64,000 bases of DNA from an uncultured Actinomycetes bacterium (GCA_937927625.1 CALBSD010000041.1:61631-125630); one strand, 5' to 3'; shown: positions 25,192 through 34,222, counted from the stretch's first letter. Translations and numbers: made by a program. Notes: a model not told the origin generated them from the sequence alone.

Positions 25192-25926
25192 AAGCCAATC
25201 TTGGAAGATGGCAGTAAACCTTGTGATGTTTTCCAGATGGCACGTGTGTCCGACGTCGTCAATGACATGTAGTTCACTCTGTGGTATCAACGACTTCATT
25301 CGGCGTGCGAGATCAACGAATTTCTGATCATTTGCGCCTGCAATAAGCAATACCGGCATTGCGAGAGTGTGGAGAACGTTCCAGAGGGGAGTTTGTGTTC
25401 CAGTGCCGGCAAAGCGCAGAGAGTCTCCCAATCCTGCGGCTGTGTTCTGGCATCGCGAAGGAACATCAGCGAGCGCTGACGAAAGTCCACTGAACATCGG
25501 ATTGCTCAGCCATTCGGTGATGAAAGCAGGAACACCGACTTCGCTGATTCTGTTCGACAATGCTTCATCAGAATCGCGACGTTGCTTCCGTTCGTTGTCG
25601 TCGTCGATGCCGGCAGTTCCGCTGATGAGAACAAGTGCAGACACTGTTTCGGGATGTTGTAACGCCGTATGCAGCGCAATGCGAGCACCCATGGAATATC
25701 CAACGAGGATTCCCTGGCTCATGGTCTCGGCAACATCGTTGGCGGCTTCCACCAAATTTCTCTTGCCATCAAGTGACTGGCCATGTCCTGGTGCATCAAT
25801 GATCGTGTATTGATGTCCGAGTGGGAGTTGCTCAACAACGGGCGCCCAGGATTCCTTTGTCTGCGTAAAGCCGTGAAGGAAGGAAATTGACTTTCCAGTT
25901 CCTGACGTGATGCGCGCGAGCTTCAC
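25180..25926 (-). CDS. menH: MenH-like alpha/beta hydrolase (SHCHC synthase)
   Basis: This 248-residue alpha/beta hydrolase has the oxyanion segment SFLHGFTQTKESW, nucleophile elbow GYSMGAR (Ser), and catalytic His in DDVGHTCHLE. MenH eliminates pyruvate from SEPHCHC to give SHCHC, and the men neighbours make this the likely role, though other hydrolases look alike. The start is GTG 25924-25926, overlapping the preceding TGA (GTGA); a frame open to 26094 adds 56 residues rich in Arg/His/Cys that lie inside the DsbA-like gene and are not native. Confidence 0.82.
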   Translation of the reverse strand: MKLARITSGTGKSISFLHGFTQTKESWAPVVEQLPLGHQYTIIDAPGHGQSLDGKRNLVEAANDVAETMSQGILVGYSMGARIALHTALQHPETVSALVLISGTAGIDDDNERKQRRDSDEALSNRISEVGVPAFITEWLSNPMFSGLSSALADVPSRCQNTAAGLGDSLRFAGTGTQTPLWNVLHTLAMPVLLIAGANDQKFVDLARRMKSLIPQSELHVIDDVGHTCHLENITRFTAIFQDWLSRI

Positions 25927-26591
25927 TGGGAAAGAATTCGTTCCAGAACCTTGACGAAGACGTCGGTTTCTTGAGCACCGGGAATGAAGTATTTGTCGTC
26001 GATGAAGAAGGCGGGCACTCCAGTGACCTCTCGCGCATAAGCACCTTCGATGTCGGCTTGTACCGCTTCGATGCCGCCGCCAGCGTTTAACCATTCGGTG
26101 AGCGCTGATGCGTCGTGCCCTAGAGAGGCAGCTCGAGCAACAACAATTTCAATGTCACCTACATCGAGGCCCTCGGTGAAATATGCAGAGAGAAGATTTT
26201 CCTTGAAAGTTGCTTGAGCTTCTGCGCCATGATTTTCAAGAACCCAGTGCAGAGCGCGATGACACAGAATGGTGTTGGCACGAAGAGCGATATCCATATT
26301 GAAGGTGATGCTGTCTCCAGCGGCCACCGAGGTGACATGTTGCAGAATTTGTTCGGCTCGTTCGCGGCCACCGAACTTCTTGGCATATGCATCCACAACA
26401 GGTGTGGGGGAGCCCACGGGCGCTGTTGGGTCCAATTGGTACGCCTTGTACACAATCTCAATAGGCTCTGTGACGCCCTTCTCTCGTAGTTGGGTGACGG
26501 CATTGTCAAAACGGCGCTTTCCTATAAAGCACCATGGGCACACAACGTCGGACCAAATTTCTACGCGCACAAGTGCAACGATAGGTGACAT
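25923..26591 (-). CDS. DsbA-family (FrnE-like) thioredoxin-fold oxidoreductase
   Basis: This protein of about 222 residues belongs to the DsbA/FrnE group, with the redox motif CPWC near residue 20 (SDVVCPWCFIGKRRF), a helical insert and the cis-Pro segment VTGVPAFFIDDKYFIPGAQ. There is no signal peptide, so it is cytoplasmic. FrnE-like proteins act as dithiol oxidoreductases or isomerases; the substrate is unknown. The start at ATG 26591 shares the bases CATG with the menD start; GTG 26570 is an alternative. It sits between menH and menD but has no defined role in menaquinone synthesis. Confidence 0.85.
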   Translation of the reverse strand: MSPIVALVRVEIWSDVVCPWCFIGKRRFDNAVTQLREKGVTEPIEIVYKAYQLDPTAPVGSPTPVVDAYAKKFGGRERAEQILQHVTSVAAGDSITFNMDIALRANTILCHRALHWVLENHGAEAQATFKENLLSAYFTEGLDVGDIEIVVARAASLGHDASALTEWLNAGGGIEAVQADIEGAYAREVTGVPAFFIDDKYFIPGAQETDVFVKVLERILSQ

Positions 26592-28275
26592 GAGTTCTAT
26601 TGGCGATACCGCATCGACATTCTGTGCCACTTTGGTGGATGAATGGATTCATTCAGGCGTTCGCCACGCAGTGGTGGCCCCTGGCAGCCGGTCCACCCCG
26701 TTGGCGGTCGCTCTGGCTCGGCGTCCAGAGCTTCATGTCCATCTTTTCCATGACGAGCGCAGTGCTTCATTTGCTGCAGTCGGTATTGGTCTAGCAACAA
26801 AGTCGCCAGCCGTTCTGTTATGCACATCGGGAACTGCCGCCGCACATTTCCACGGCGCCGTGGTGGAAGCTCATCAGAGCAATGTGCCAATGATCATCTG
26901 CACCGCAGACCGTCCTCCAGAGTTGCGTGATGTTGGTGCACCGCAAACGATTGATCAAACCAATCTCTTCGGTTCTGCTGTGCGTTGGTTTCATGACCCA
27001 GGCGTTCCCTCAACCGACGCAGCATCGTCGTGGCGTTCTTTGGCGGCACGATCATTTGGTATCTCTCTCGGCGCTCGTCCCGGTCCCGTTCACCTCAATT
27101 TGCCATTCCGGGAACCGCTCTTGGGTTCTGAGTGGGAACTGCCTGTTCGTACCGCCAATGCAACTCCGCATGTAGTTCGTGCTGAGTCTGTCTCCGAAGA
27201 TGATGTGCTTCTTCTGTTCAATGCCATTGCAGGAAAACAGGGTGTCGTCCTGGCGGGACGCGGTGCAACTCCTGAAGTGTTGACTCTTGCGAAAGCATTG
27301 GGTTGGCCAGTATTCGCGGACCCCCGAAGTGACCTGCGTATCTGTGATGACAATGTCCTTGTTTCATTTGATCCTGTATTGCGCTCTACACGATTTGCCG
27401 ATTCACATTTCCCAGAGGTCGTCTTGCGTGTCGGGGAACCTGCTGCCTCCAAAGTGACAGCCCAGTGGCTGATTCGCTCGGGGGCAAAAGTCGTGCAGGT
27501 GCAAGAAACCGAAATGGTGATTGACCCAGATCACTCTTCTTCGTTGACGCTTGTTGGTGACATCTCGCAGATTGCATCGATGACAGCATCGATGGTGGCA
27601 ACGCCAATTTCCGGTTGGTTGGCTGACTGGACAGATGCAGAGATCGCATCGCAAAAAGCGATTTCCGAATGGACGTCGAAGAACTGGTCTGAACCATCGA
27701 ACGCACGTGTCGTGACGGACTCAATCGCAGAAGGATGCAATCTTGTTGTGTCGTCGTCAATGCCGATTCGTGACGTCGAATGGTTTGGTTCGGTGACGCC
27801 ACAAGCTCAGGTGTATTCAAACCGTGGAACAAACGGTATTGATGGTGTCATCAGCACAGCAATTGGTATTGCGATTGGATCAGGTGTCGAAACGACATTG
27901 TTGATTGGTGATGTTGCTTGTCTTCATGACACCAATGGTCTTTGGGCATTGATGCAGCGCAATGTCAATCTCAAAATTGTTGTGACGAACAATGATGGCG
28001 GAAGCATCTTCTCGTTCCTGCCTCAAGCAACCCAGGTTGATATGTCAACCTTTGAATTGTTGTACGGAACGCCTCATGGTGTTTCCTTTGAGCATCTGGC
28101 GACAGCGCATGGAGTGCCTTTCAAGCGAGTAACGCAAGCAGATGCTCTGCGCGATGCGCTCAGTTCGCAAGGAACAGTGTTAATTGAAGTGCCTTTTGAT
28201 CGTTCAATGAACGTTCCTCAGCATGACGCTTTGAACTCCGCTGTAGTAGCGGCAGTGGAGCTGGCTACGGCCTGA
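26590..28275 (+). CDS. menD: SEPHCHC synthase MenD
   Basis: This 561-residue thiamine-diphosphate enzyme joins isochorismate and 2-oxoglutarate in menaquinone synthesis. Family segments are VVAPGSRSTPLAVAL, HDERSASFAAVGIG with the ThDP-activating Glu, CTSGTAAAHFHGAV, SNRGTNGIDGVIS, and the metal motif LLIGDVACLHDTNGL followed by VTNNDGGSIFSFL. The ATG at 26590 has AGGTG five bases upstream; the open frame extends to 26269 but that part lies over the DsbA-like gene. Its end overlaps the menF stop by 11 bases on the other strand. Confidence 0.94.
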   Translation: MSSIGDTASTFCATLVDEWIHSGVRHAVVAPGSRSTPLAVALARRPELHVHLFHDERSASFAAVGIGLATKSPAVLLCTSGTAAAHFHGAVVEAHQSNVPMIICTADRPPELRDVGAPQTIDQTNLFGSAVRWFHDPGVPSTDAASSWRSLAARSFGISLGARPGPVHLNLPFREPLLGSEWELPVRTANATPHVVRAESVSEDDVLLLFNAIAGKQGVVLAGRGATPEVLTLAKALGWPVFADPRSDLRICDDNVLVSFDPVLRSTRFADSHFPEVVLRVGEPAASKVTAQWLIRSGAKVVQVQETEMVIDPDHSSSLTLVGDISQIASMTASMVATPISGWLADWTDAEIASQKAISEWTSKNWSEPSNARVVTDSIAEGCNLVVSSSMPIRDVEWFGSVTPQAQVYSNRGTNGIDGVISTAIGIAIGSGVETTLLIGDVACLHDTNGLWALMQRNVNLKIVVTNNDGGSIFSFLPQATQVDMSTFELLYGTPHGVSFEHLATAHGVPFKRVTQADALRDALSSQGTVLIEVPFDRSMNVPQHDALNSAVVAAVELATA

Positions 28276-29491
28276 CAATCGCCGACAGCATGGCTTGAAA
28301 CTTTGCTTGAGTTTCGGCCAGTTCGGCATACGGATTGCTCTCTGCGACAATTCCACCACCGGCAAAAAGACGTGCAGTTCGACGGTCATCGGAAAGCTCA
28401 GCGCATCGAATGGTCACTGCAAATGTTCCATTGCCATTGTTGTCCATCCAGCCCACGGCACCGCCGTAGTTTCCTCGTTCCATCGGTTCATTTGTTGTGA
28501 TGAAATCAATTGCATCAGCAGATGGGAAGCCGCCCAAGGCTGGTGTTGGGCATAGTTCTTTCACAAGTGTCATGACGTGAGCAGTTGGCTCCGTCAGTGC
28601 ACCTTCGATGAATGTCCCAAGGTGTTGCACATTGGCAACGGTGACAATGGAAGGTTCTGCCTCCCAGTCGAGATACGAACAGAACGGCAACAAAGTGTCA
28701 TGCACCATGTCAACAACGACGCGATGTTCAATCTGATTCTTTGTACTGGCGACGAGTTCTTCGGCCAATTGCTTGTCGGTCTCGGGGTCTCCGGTGCGAG
28801 GAGTGGTCCCAGCAAGGGGGCGACTGCGAATCTCTCGACCATTCACTTCGACGAGTAGTTCAGGTGTGGCGCCAATCATGTTGCCGATACAGAAGCGATA
28901 GCTGCTGCCGAAGGAGGCACGCAGGCGAAGCAGAACGCTATGTACATCGATTGGTTCATCAGCGTGCACTTCAATGTCTCGAGCGATGACCGCCTTCTTG
29001 AGTAAACCGCCACGCACGGCATCACGAGCAAGTGTGACTGCATCGAGATATCGGCCGACTGGTGTACGGGCTCCGACTCTGAATGAATTGCTGGACGGAC
29101 GTGGAGGTCGGGCAGTGGCGGCACTACTGATCGCTTGTGCGACAGCTTCGTCGCTGACTTCTGCTGCCGACTCACCAACAAGTGTGACGGTATGAGTGCC
29201 ATCTTCGCGCTTCGCAAATGTTGCCTTGGCGACTACAAATTCTGCCGGCTGTTGTGGAAGGAATGGAATTGTTCCGAATGCAATAGGGCTGATGTCTGAT
29301 AGGTCGTGAGACGACATATGTCTGCTGTGCTGCATGGATGAAAGCATCTGTCGCATGCCGACTTCATCAGAAGAGAATGCAATGCCTTGCCCGGCAAAAC
29401 CAATGCCATCTCGGACAAAGAGGAAACCTGAACCGCCACACACATTGTTGAGATCGAAAGGTGTCTCGACAAGAACGGTGCGGTGGATCAT
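28265..29491 (-). CDS. menF: Isochorismate synthase MenF
   Basis: This 408-residue chorismate-binding enzyme converts chorismate to isochorismate, the entry step of the classical menaquinone route. Segments seen are IGATPELLVEV, SRPLAGTTPRTGDPETDKQLAEEL, KNQIEHRVVVDMVHDTLLP, LGGFPSADAIDFI, and ERGNYGGAVGWMDNNGNGTF, with FAGGGIVAESNPYAELAET at the C-terminus. The metal-site Glu residues lie within these. EntC-type enzymes look similar; the men cluster favours MenF. The ATG overlaps the menG stop (ATGA), so menG is upstream in the same unit. Confidence 0.92.
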   Translation of the reverse strand: MIHRTVLVETPFDLNNVCGGSGFLFVRDGIGFAGQGIAFSSDEVGMRQMLSSMQHSRHMSSHDLSDISPIAFGTIPFLPQQPAEFVVAKATFAKREDGTHTVTLVGESAAEVSDEAVAQAISSAATARPPRPSSNSFRVGARTPVGRYLDAVTLARDAVRGGLLKKAVIARDIEVHADEPIDVHSVLLRLRASFGSSYRFCIGNMIGATPELLVEVNGREIRSRPLAGTTPRTGDPETDKQLAEELVASTKNQIEHRVVVDMVHDTLLPFCSYLDWEAEPSIVTVANVQHLGTFIEGALTEPTAHVMTLVKELCPTPALGGFPSADAIDFITTNEPMERGNYGGAVGWMDNNGNGTFAVTIRCAELSDDRRTARLFAGGGIVAESNPYAELAETQAKFQAMLSAIVRP

Positions 29492-30213
29492 GGATTTCGA
29501 GTTCCCACCATTAGCTGAGTCAATCCGCCAGAAAGTTGGTGATGTTTTGCGTCAGCGAATCCGGAATCTTGCAGCATCTTCTCCATGACATTTCGGTCGG
29601 GGAGATACACGATGCTCTTGGGCAAGTATCTGTAGGCAGGGCCATCGCTGAGCAGTGCACCAATCTTCGGAACAATCTTTCCGAAGTAGATGTTGTTGCC
29701 GAATCGAATAATTGGATTGTGAGGAATTCCCACGTCCAACAATGCGATACGACCACCAGGTCGAATGACGCGAGAGCATTCAAGGAAGAATGCGTTGAGA
29801 TCGACCAGGTTCCTCAGTGCAAATCCGCAAATGATTCCATCAACAGAATGGTCGGGGACAGGGAGGCGAAGAATGTCTGCTTGCGCGCGCGGTGCACCAC
29901 TGCGGTCGTTGGCCAACATGCCATAGGACAAGTCCATTGCGATTGGTTGCAATCCCGCTTTGCGTAGATCGATGCACAAGTCGCCCGTGCCGGCAGCGAG
30001 GTCGAGAACGCGAGAACCGGCTGGAAGTCGCAGGTCACGCACGGCCCGACGGCGCCAGCGGGTGTCGAGGCGGAACGTCATCACTCGATTGACAAGGTCA
30101 TACCTAGGTGCAATTGCATCGAACATATTGCGGACCATGCGGGCCTTATCCTCTCCCTGAGGAAGCTCAGCAGTGTCCCAAGTGGGCTTGCCATGGTTGT
30201 CAGGGGAGTTCAC
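29488..30213 (-). CDS. menG: Demethylmenaquinone methyltransferase (UbiE/MenG)
   Basis: This class I methyltransferase of about 241 residues performs the last step of menaquinone synthesis. Motifs are MFDAIAPRYDLVNRVMTF, RVLDLAAGTGDL (SAM site), DLSYGMLANDR, ADILRLPVPDHSVDGIICGFALRNL, and CSRVIRPGGRIALLDVG. UbiE proteins usually have a DxGxGTG-like loop, here DLAAGTGD. I prefer the GTG at 30213, although the frame is open to a TTG at 30252; both have weak ribosome sites. It is divergent from the acyl-CoA dehydrogenase gene. Confidence 0.9.
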   Translation of the reverse strand: MNSPDNHGKPTWDTAELPQGEDKARMVRNMFDAIAPRYDLVNRVMTFRLDTRWRRRAVRDLRLPAGSRVLDLAAGTGDLCIDLRKAGLQPIAMDLSYGMLANDRSGAPRAQADILRLPVPDHSVDGIICGFALRNLVDLNAFFLECSRVIRPGGRIALLDVGIPHNPIIRFGNNIYFGKIVPKIGALLSDGPAYRYLPKSIVYLPDRNVMEKMLQDSGFADAKHHQLSGGLTQLMVGTRNP

Positions 30214-30229
30214 ATAGCCAAGGCTAAGC

Positions 30230-30253
30230 GTTGCCAGTGCTGAGTACGGCAAC
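30230..30253. promoter_or_regulatory. Dyad in the menG / acyl-CoA dehydrogenase gap
   Basis: GTTGCC and GGCAAC form a 6-12-6 inverted repeat in the gap between menG and the acyl-CoA dehydrogenase gene. The size suits a dimeric repressor operator, but no regulator gene is nearby and the match could be chance. Confidence 0.3.
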
Positions 30254-30322
30254 TTGACTCGCTGTCATTGGTCACGGGGCACAAGAATGGTCATATCCAA
30301 GTGTCAACAAGGGGGACGCCAG

Positions 30323-31561
30323 ATGATCGATTTCACACTTGCTCCAGAACATGAAGCCGTGCGCCAAAAGGTGCGTGATTTTGTCGACAATGTGATTAAG
30401 CCAGCGATGGAGCCATATGGCCATCGCGACAACATGGCTCCTGAAATGCATTCGGCATATGTGAAGGACCTCATTGAGTTGCGCCATAAAGCCGTCGAGG
30501 CTGGATTGTGGTTGCCTCACATGCCAAAGGAAGTGGGTGGCATGGGGCTTGGACACGTGGCATTAGCCATGGTCCAGGCTGAAGCCGCCAAGACCCGTGT
30601 TGGACCGTGGGTGTTCAACTGCAATGCGCCGGATGAAGGCAACATGCACACGTTGCATCATTGGGCCACAGATGAGCAGAAAGAGAAGTACCTCAAGCCA
30701 CTCTTGAAGGGAACTTCATCATCCTGCTTTGCTATGACAGAGCCAGAAGTGGCCGGATCAGACCCCACGCTGATTCGCACTCATGCCATTAAAGATGGAG
30801 ATGAATGGGTCATCAATGGTCACAAGTGGTTCATCTCCGGCGCACGTCGTGCAAAGTTTGCAATTCTCATTGCACGTACGGAGATGGATGTACCGCCGGG
30901 CTCTCGTGGTGCAAACACCGCATTCATCATCGACTTGCCAACAAAGGGTTGGAACGATGTTCGCGAAGTGGAAACAATGCACGGTTCCACCGGCCACTCA
31001 GAGATCGTGATTGAAGACTTGCGTGTCCATGACTCTCAGATTCTCGGCGGACGCGGCAATGGACATCGTCTTGGTCAGTACCGTCTCGGACCTGCACGAC
31101 TCGCTCACTGCATGCGCTGGGTTGCGCAGGCCGAAACAGCTCTCGACATGATGGTCGACCGTTCGCTGAATCGTTATTCGCATGGTTCACTTCTCGCCGA
31201 AAAGCAGGGCGTTCAGTGGATGATTGCTGACAGTGCGATGGAGCTGTACCAGTGCAAGCTGATGATCCTTCATGCCGCGTACAAGATTGACAAGGGAGAG
31301 GATTTCCGTACCGAGGTTTCAATGGCGAAGCATTTTGTTGCGAACAGCCTCAACCGGATTATCGACCGAGCTATTCAAGTGCATGGTGCGTTGGGCTATT
31401 CCACGGACACGCCGTTAGCCAACATGATGCAGAACGCTCGTTGGGCTCGATTCGCCGATGGTGCAGATGAAATTCACCAGATGCGTATCGCGGAGAACAC
31501 CATCAAGGCATATACGGACAACGGCACCACCCGTAAAGCAACCGGTGACCTGCCGCTGTAA
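30323..31561 (+). CDS. Acyl-CoA dehydrogenase
   Basis: This 412-residue FAD flavoprotein of the acyl-CoA dehydrogenase family introduces an alpha-beta double bond in acyl-CoA. Signature 1 is CFAMTEPEVAGSDPT; the C-terminal signature region is QVHGALGYSTDTPLANMMQNAR. Family 10/11-like members with this length and N-terminal start (MIDFTLAPEHEAVRQ) are common in actinobacterial fatty acid or steroid catabolism. The ATG at 30323 has GGGGGA upstream. It converges with the acyl-CoA synthetase gene, 8 bases apart. Electron acceptor and chain length are not readable. Confidence 0.93.
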   Translation: MIDFTLAPEHEAVRQKVRDFVDNVIKPAMEPYGHRDNMAPEMHSAYVKDLIELRHKAVEAGLWLPHMPKEVGGMGLGHVALAMVQAEAAKTRVGPWVFNCNAPDEGNMHTLHHWATDEQKEKYLKPLLKGTSSSCFAMTEPEVAGSDPTLIRTHAIKDGDEWVINGHKWFISGARRAKFAILIARTEMDVPPGSRGANTAFIIDLPTKGWNDVREVETMHGSTGHSEIVIEDLRVHDSQILGGRGNGHRLGQYRLGPARLAHCMRWVAQAETALDMMVDRSLNRYSHGSLLAEKQGVQWMIADSAMELYQCKLMILHAAYKIDKGEDFRTEVSMAKHFVANSLNRIIDRAIQVHGALGYSTDTPLANMMQNARWARFADGADEIHQMRIAENTIKAYTDNGTTRKATGDLPL

Positions 31562-31569
31562 AGCTTCGA

Positions 31570-33210
31570 CTATTTCTGGGCGTCGATAGCGACTTGCTTT
31601 GCCCAGCGATAGTCAGCCTTGCCAGCAGGTGAGCGCACGATGCTGTCAACGAACACAATTTCCTTTGGAAGCTTGTATCGAGCAATGTGATTCTCTGCCT
31701 CGGCGAGCAGTGATGCAACATTTTGTGCACAACCATCTTTGAGGCGGACAACTGCGACCACTTCATTGCCCCAACGTTCGCTTGGTCGGCCAGTCACGAC
31801 GCAGTCATACACATCGGGATGGAACTTAACGGCGGCTTCAACTTCTTCGGCAAAAATCTTTTCACCACCAGAGTTGATGGTGACCGAGTCGCGACCATGC
31901 AGTTCAATAATGAGATCTGCGGTGAGGCGCGCTCTGTCTCCCGGAACGACATAGCGAACACCCTGCACAACGGGATACGTGCGTTTTGTCTTTGCCTCAT
32001 CGTTGAGATAGCCAAGAGCAAGGCGTCCGCTCTTAGCGAGCCAGCCCAATTCTTCATGGCCTGGTTCAAGAACGCTGGTGAGATCCTCGGAGAGAATGTG
32101 ATTCTGTGGAGCAAGCGGGAATGTGCCTGTGCCAGATGAACTACCAGCACTGACTTGCGACAACTGTCCACCGGCCTCTGACGAACCAAGTCCGTCCACC
32201 ATCATGATCCATGGCAAATGTTGAAGGAACTCATCTTTGAGATTCGATGACAAGGCCGCTCCGCCCGAAAGAATGGACGCCAGAGATTTGAGGTCGCGTG
32301 TGTTGTTCACAAGACCATCGATCAGCGGTCGGCCAAATGCATCGCCCACAATGAGCAGGAACGTTGCCTTTTCTTTCTCGACTGTTCCCCATATGTCATC
32401 TGCATCAAGCCGATCGGTTTGTGACTGCACGATGACAGTTCCGCCTGAGAGCCACGTACGCATCGCAATCCAGTGGCTCGCTCCGTGCATAAATGGTGGG
32501 CTGGTGAGGGCACGCAGGGTGCCAGCAGCTTCGGACACAAATTCCTCAATAGTGCGTGCAGTCTTTGAACCGCCGAAACATTCGACGACGGCATCGGCAT
32601 TGCGCCACAGAACTCCTTTCGGCATTCCTGTGGTTCCACCGGTGTACAAGATGTAGAGATCGTCACCGTTGTATCCGCCAGCAGGCTTGTCCGTGGACGA
32701 TTGAGCGAGCGCATCTTCGTACCAAACAGCGCCTTCAAGAAGTTCGTTGCCACTGTTGTCTGGCACTTGGATGATCACCCGCAGGTTTGGCAATTGAGGT
32801 CGAACCTCAGCAAGCAGCGGAGCAAAACGTGAGTGCACAACGCATGCGGCGGCATTGGAGTCGGTGAGAAGATACTGCAATTCCTCGGCGACATATCGGT
32901 AGTTGACATTGAAAGGTGCAACACGTGCCTTCCAGGAGCCCAACATGCTTTCCAGGTACTCATTGCCATTATGGAGATAGATGGCGAGGTGATCCTGGCC
33001 TGTTCTCCAGCCATCTAATTGATCGCGCTCTGTGTGGCATCCCAGTCCCTGTGATGCGAGGTAGTTGGCAAGTTGGCGGGTGCGCAGATTGATGTCATTC
33101 CAGGTGAATCGCTTGTCGCGATAAATGAGACACTCCTGGTCGGGGCGCGTCGCGGCGATGGCCTCCAAAATTTCTGCGATACCTATAACTGCTGGAGGAA
33201 ACTCGGACAT
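31570..33210 (-). CDS. Acyl-CoA synthetase (FadD-like)
   Basis: This 546-residue ANL ligase has IYRDKRFTWND at the N-terminus, the P-loop YTGGTTGMPKGVLWR, GLGSSEAGGQ in place of the usual YGxTE, GRDSVTINSGGEKIFAEEVE, and catalytic Lys in SPAGKADYRWAK. It activates a fatty or cyclic acid; several FadD enzymes of steroid and fatty acid degradation share the EKIFAEEVE form. It neighbours acyl-CoA dehydrogenase, LLM oxidoreductase and MaoC genes, consistent with acyl catabolism. A GAAGG ribosome site lies 11 bases before the ATG within a palindrome shared with the divergent LLM gene. Confidence 0.9.
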   Translation of the reverse strand: MSEFPPAVIGIAEILEAIAATRPDQECLIYRDKRFTWNDINLRTRQLANYLASQGLGCHTERDQLDGWRTGQDHLAIYLHNGNEYLESMLGSWKARVAPFNVNYRYVAEELQYLLTDSNAAACVVHSRFAPLLAEVRPQLPNLRVIIQVPDNSGNELLEGAVWYEDALAQSSTDKPAGGYNGDDLYILYTGGTTGMPKGVLWRNADAVVECFGGSKTARTIEEFVSEAAGTLRALTSPPFMHGASHWIAMRTWLSGGTVIVQSQTDRLDADDIWGTVEKEKATFLLIVGDAFGRPLIDGLVNNTRDLKSLASILSGGAALSSNLKDEFLQHLPWIMMVDGLGSSEAGGQLSQVSAGSSSGTGTFPLAPQNHILSEDLTSVLEPGHEELGWLAKSGRLALGYLNDEAKTKRTYPVVQGVRYVVPGDRARLTADLIIELHGRDSVTINSGGEKIFAEEVEAAVKFHPDVYDCVVTGRPSERWGNEVVAVVRLKDGCAQNVASLLAEAENHIARYKLPKEIVFVDSIVRSPAGKADYRWAKQVAIDAQK

Positions 33211-33223
33211 CTATAAACGATAA

Positions 33224-33240
33224 CCTTCGCAACGAAGGAG
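33224..33240. promoter_or_regulatory. Palindrome carrying ribosome sites for both divergent genes
   Basis: CCTTCG caa CGAAGG (33224-33238) is a perfect 6-3-6 inverted repeat in the 35-base gap between the acyl-CoA synthetase and LLM genes. On the plus strand its right arm leads into the GAAGGAGGG ribosome site of the LLM gene; on the minus strand its other arm supplies GAAGG for the synthetase. In the LLM transcript the hairpin would partly mask the ribosome site. Confidence 0.5.
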
Positions 33241-33245
33241 GGACG

Positions 33246-34220
33246 ATGTCGAACAACCCCCACTCACCAATCTTTGGAGTATTCATCCCGCAGGGCTGGA
33301 AGATGGAGCTCGCTGGCATTGAAGGTGCCGAGGCGAAATGGAATAAGTCAGTCGAGATCACGGTCCTTGCCGAGGAGCTTGGTTTTGATTCGGTGTGGGT
33401 CTACGACCACTTCCACAACGTTCCGAAGCCTTCTCAAGAAGCGGTGTTCGAGTGCTGGACAACGATGGCAGCAATTTCGCAACGAACATCTCGAATCCGT
33501 CTTGGCCAAATGGTGGGTTGTAACGGCTATCGCAATCCTGGTCTGCTGGCGAAAATCACTTCGACTCTCGATGTCATCTCTGGTGGTCGACTTGATTGGG
33601 GCATAGGTGCCGGTTGGTATGAGAACGAATTCAAGGGTTACGGATTTGAATTTCCCAAGCCTTCTGATCGCATCGGCATGTTGAAAGAGACAATTGAGAT
33701 CGTGAAGTCAATGTGGACTCAGGCTGAAACCACATATGACGGCAAGTACTACAAGATGTCTCGCGCACAATGTGATCCAAAGCCTCTACAGCAACCAACC
33801 CCTCCGGTGTGGATAGGCGGTGGCGGTGAGCAACTCACTCTGCGCGTGGTCGCGCAACATGCTGACGTCTCGAACTTCGGTAGTTCCCTTGAGGAGTTCA
33901 CTCGCAAGCGCGTCATTTTGCAAGAGCACTGCAAAGCAGTGGGGCGTGATGAATCGACAATTCGCAAAACCATTTCAAGCGAAGTGTTTATCCGTGAGAG
34001 CGAGAAAGATCTTCTCGATGTCACCCCGCGTAACGCATGGGGTCTCTCGCCAGAAGAATGGCGCGAGAAGGCTTTGGTCGGTACACCAGAACAGGTCAGC
34101 GAGAAGATTCAGAAGTATCTCGACGCCGGGTGCACGGGGTTCATCCCATGGTGCCCCGATTACCCGAACACTGAGACCATTGAATTGTTCGCCAAGAAGG
34201 TCATTCCGAACTTCCGCTGA
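33246..34220 (+). CDS. LLM-class (F420-dependent type) oxidoreductase
   Basis: This 324-residue luciferase-like TIM-barrel protein resembles actinobacterial F420-dependent oxidoreductases. Segments seen are ITVLAEELGFDSVWVYDHFH, RIRLGQMVGCNGYRNPGLLAKITSTLDVISGGRLDWGIGAGW, PPVWIGGGG and the C-terminal GTPEQVSEKIQKYLDAGC. This is the usual order for the TIGR03560-like group. F420 rather than FMN use is inferred from family habit. It lies within an acyl-CoA catabolism neighbourhood and has a strong AAGGAGGG ribosome site. Substrate unknown. Confidence 0.9.
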   Translation: MSNNPHSPIFGVFIPQGWKMELAGIEGAEAKWNKSVEITVLAEELGFDSVWVYDHFHNVPKPSQEAVFECWTTMAAISQRTSRIRLGQMVGCNGYRNPGLLAKITSTLDVISGGRLDWGIGAGWYENEFKGYGFEFPKPSDRIGMLKETIEIVKSMWTQAETTYDGKYYKMSRAQCDPKPLQQPTPPVWIGGGGEQLTLRVVAQHADVSNFGSSLEEFTRKRVILQEHCKAVGRDESTIRKTISSEVFIRESEKDLLDVTPRNAWGLSPEEWREKALVGTPEQVSEKIQKYLDAGCTGFIPWCPDYPNTETIELFAKKVIPNFR

Positions 34221-34222
34221 TG

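Noticed and set aside
25927..26094. N-terminal extension of MenH
   Set aside because: Residues are Arg/His/Cys rich and lie within the DsbA-like gene in another frame; GTG 25926 overlaps the upstream stop as coupled genes do here.
26269..26589. N-terminal 107-residue extension of MenD
   Set aside because: The open frame continues upstream, but this part lies antisense within the DsbA-like gene and MenD family proteins start near the VVAPGSRS segment; ATG 26590 has a good ribosome site.
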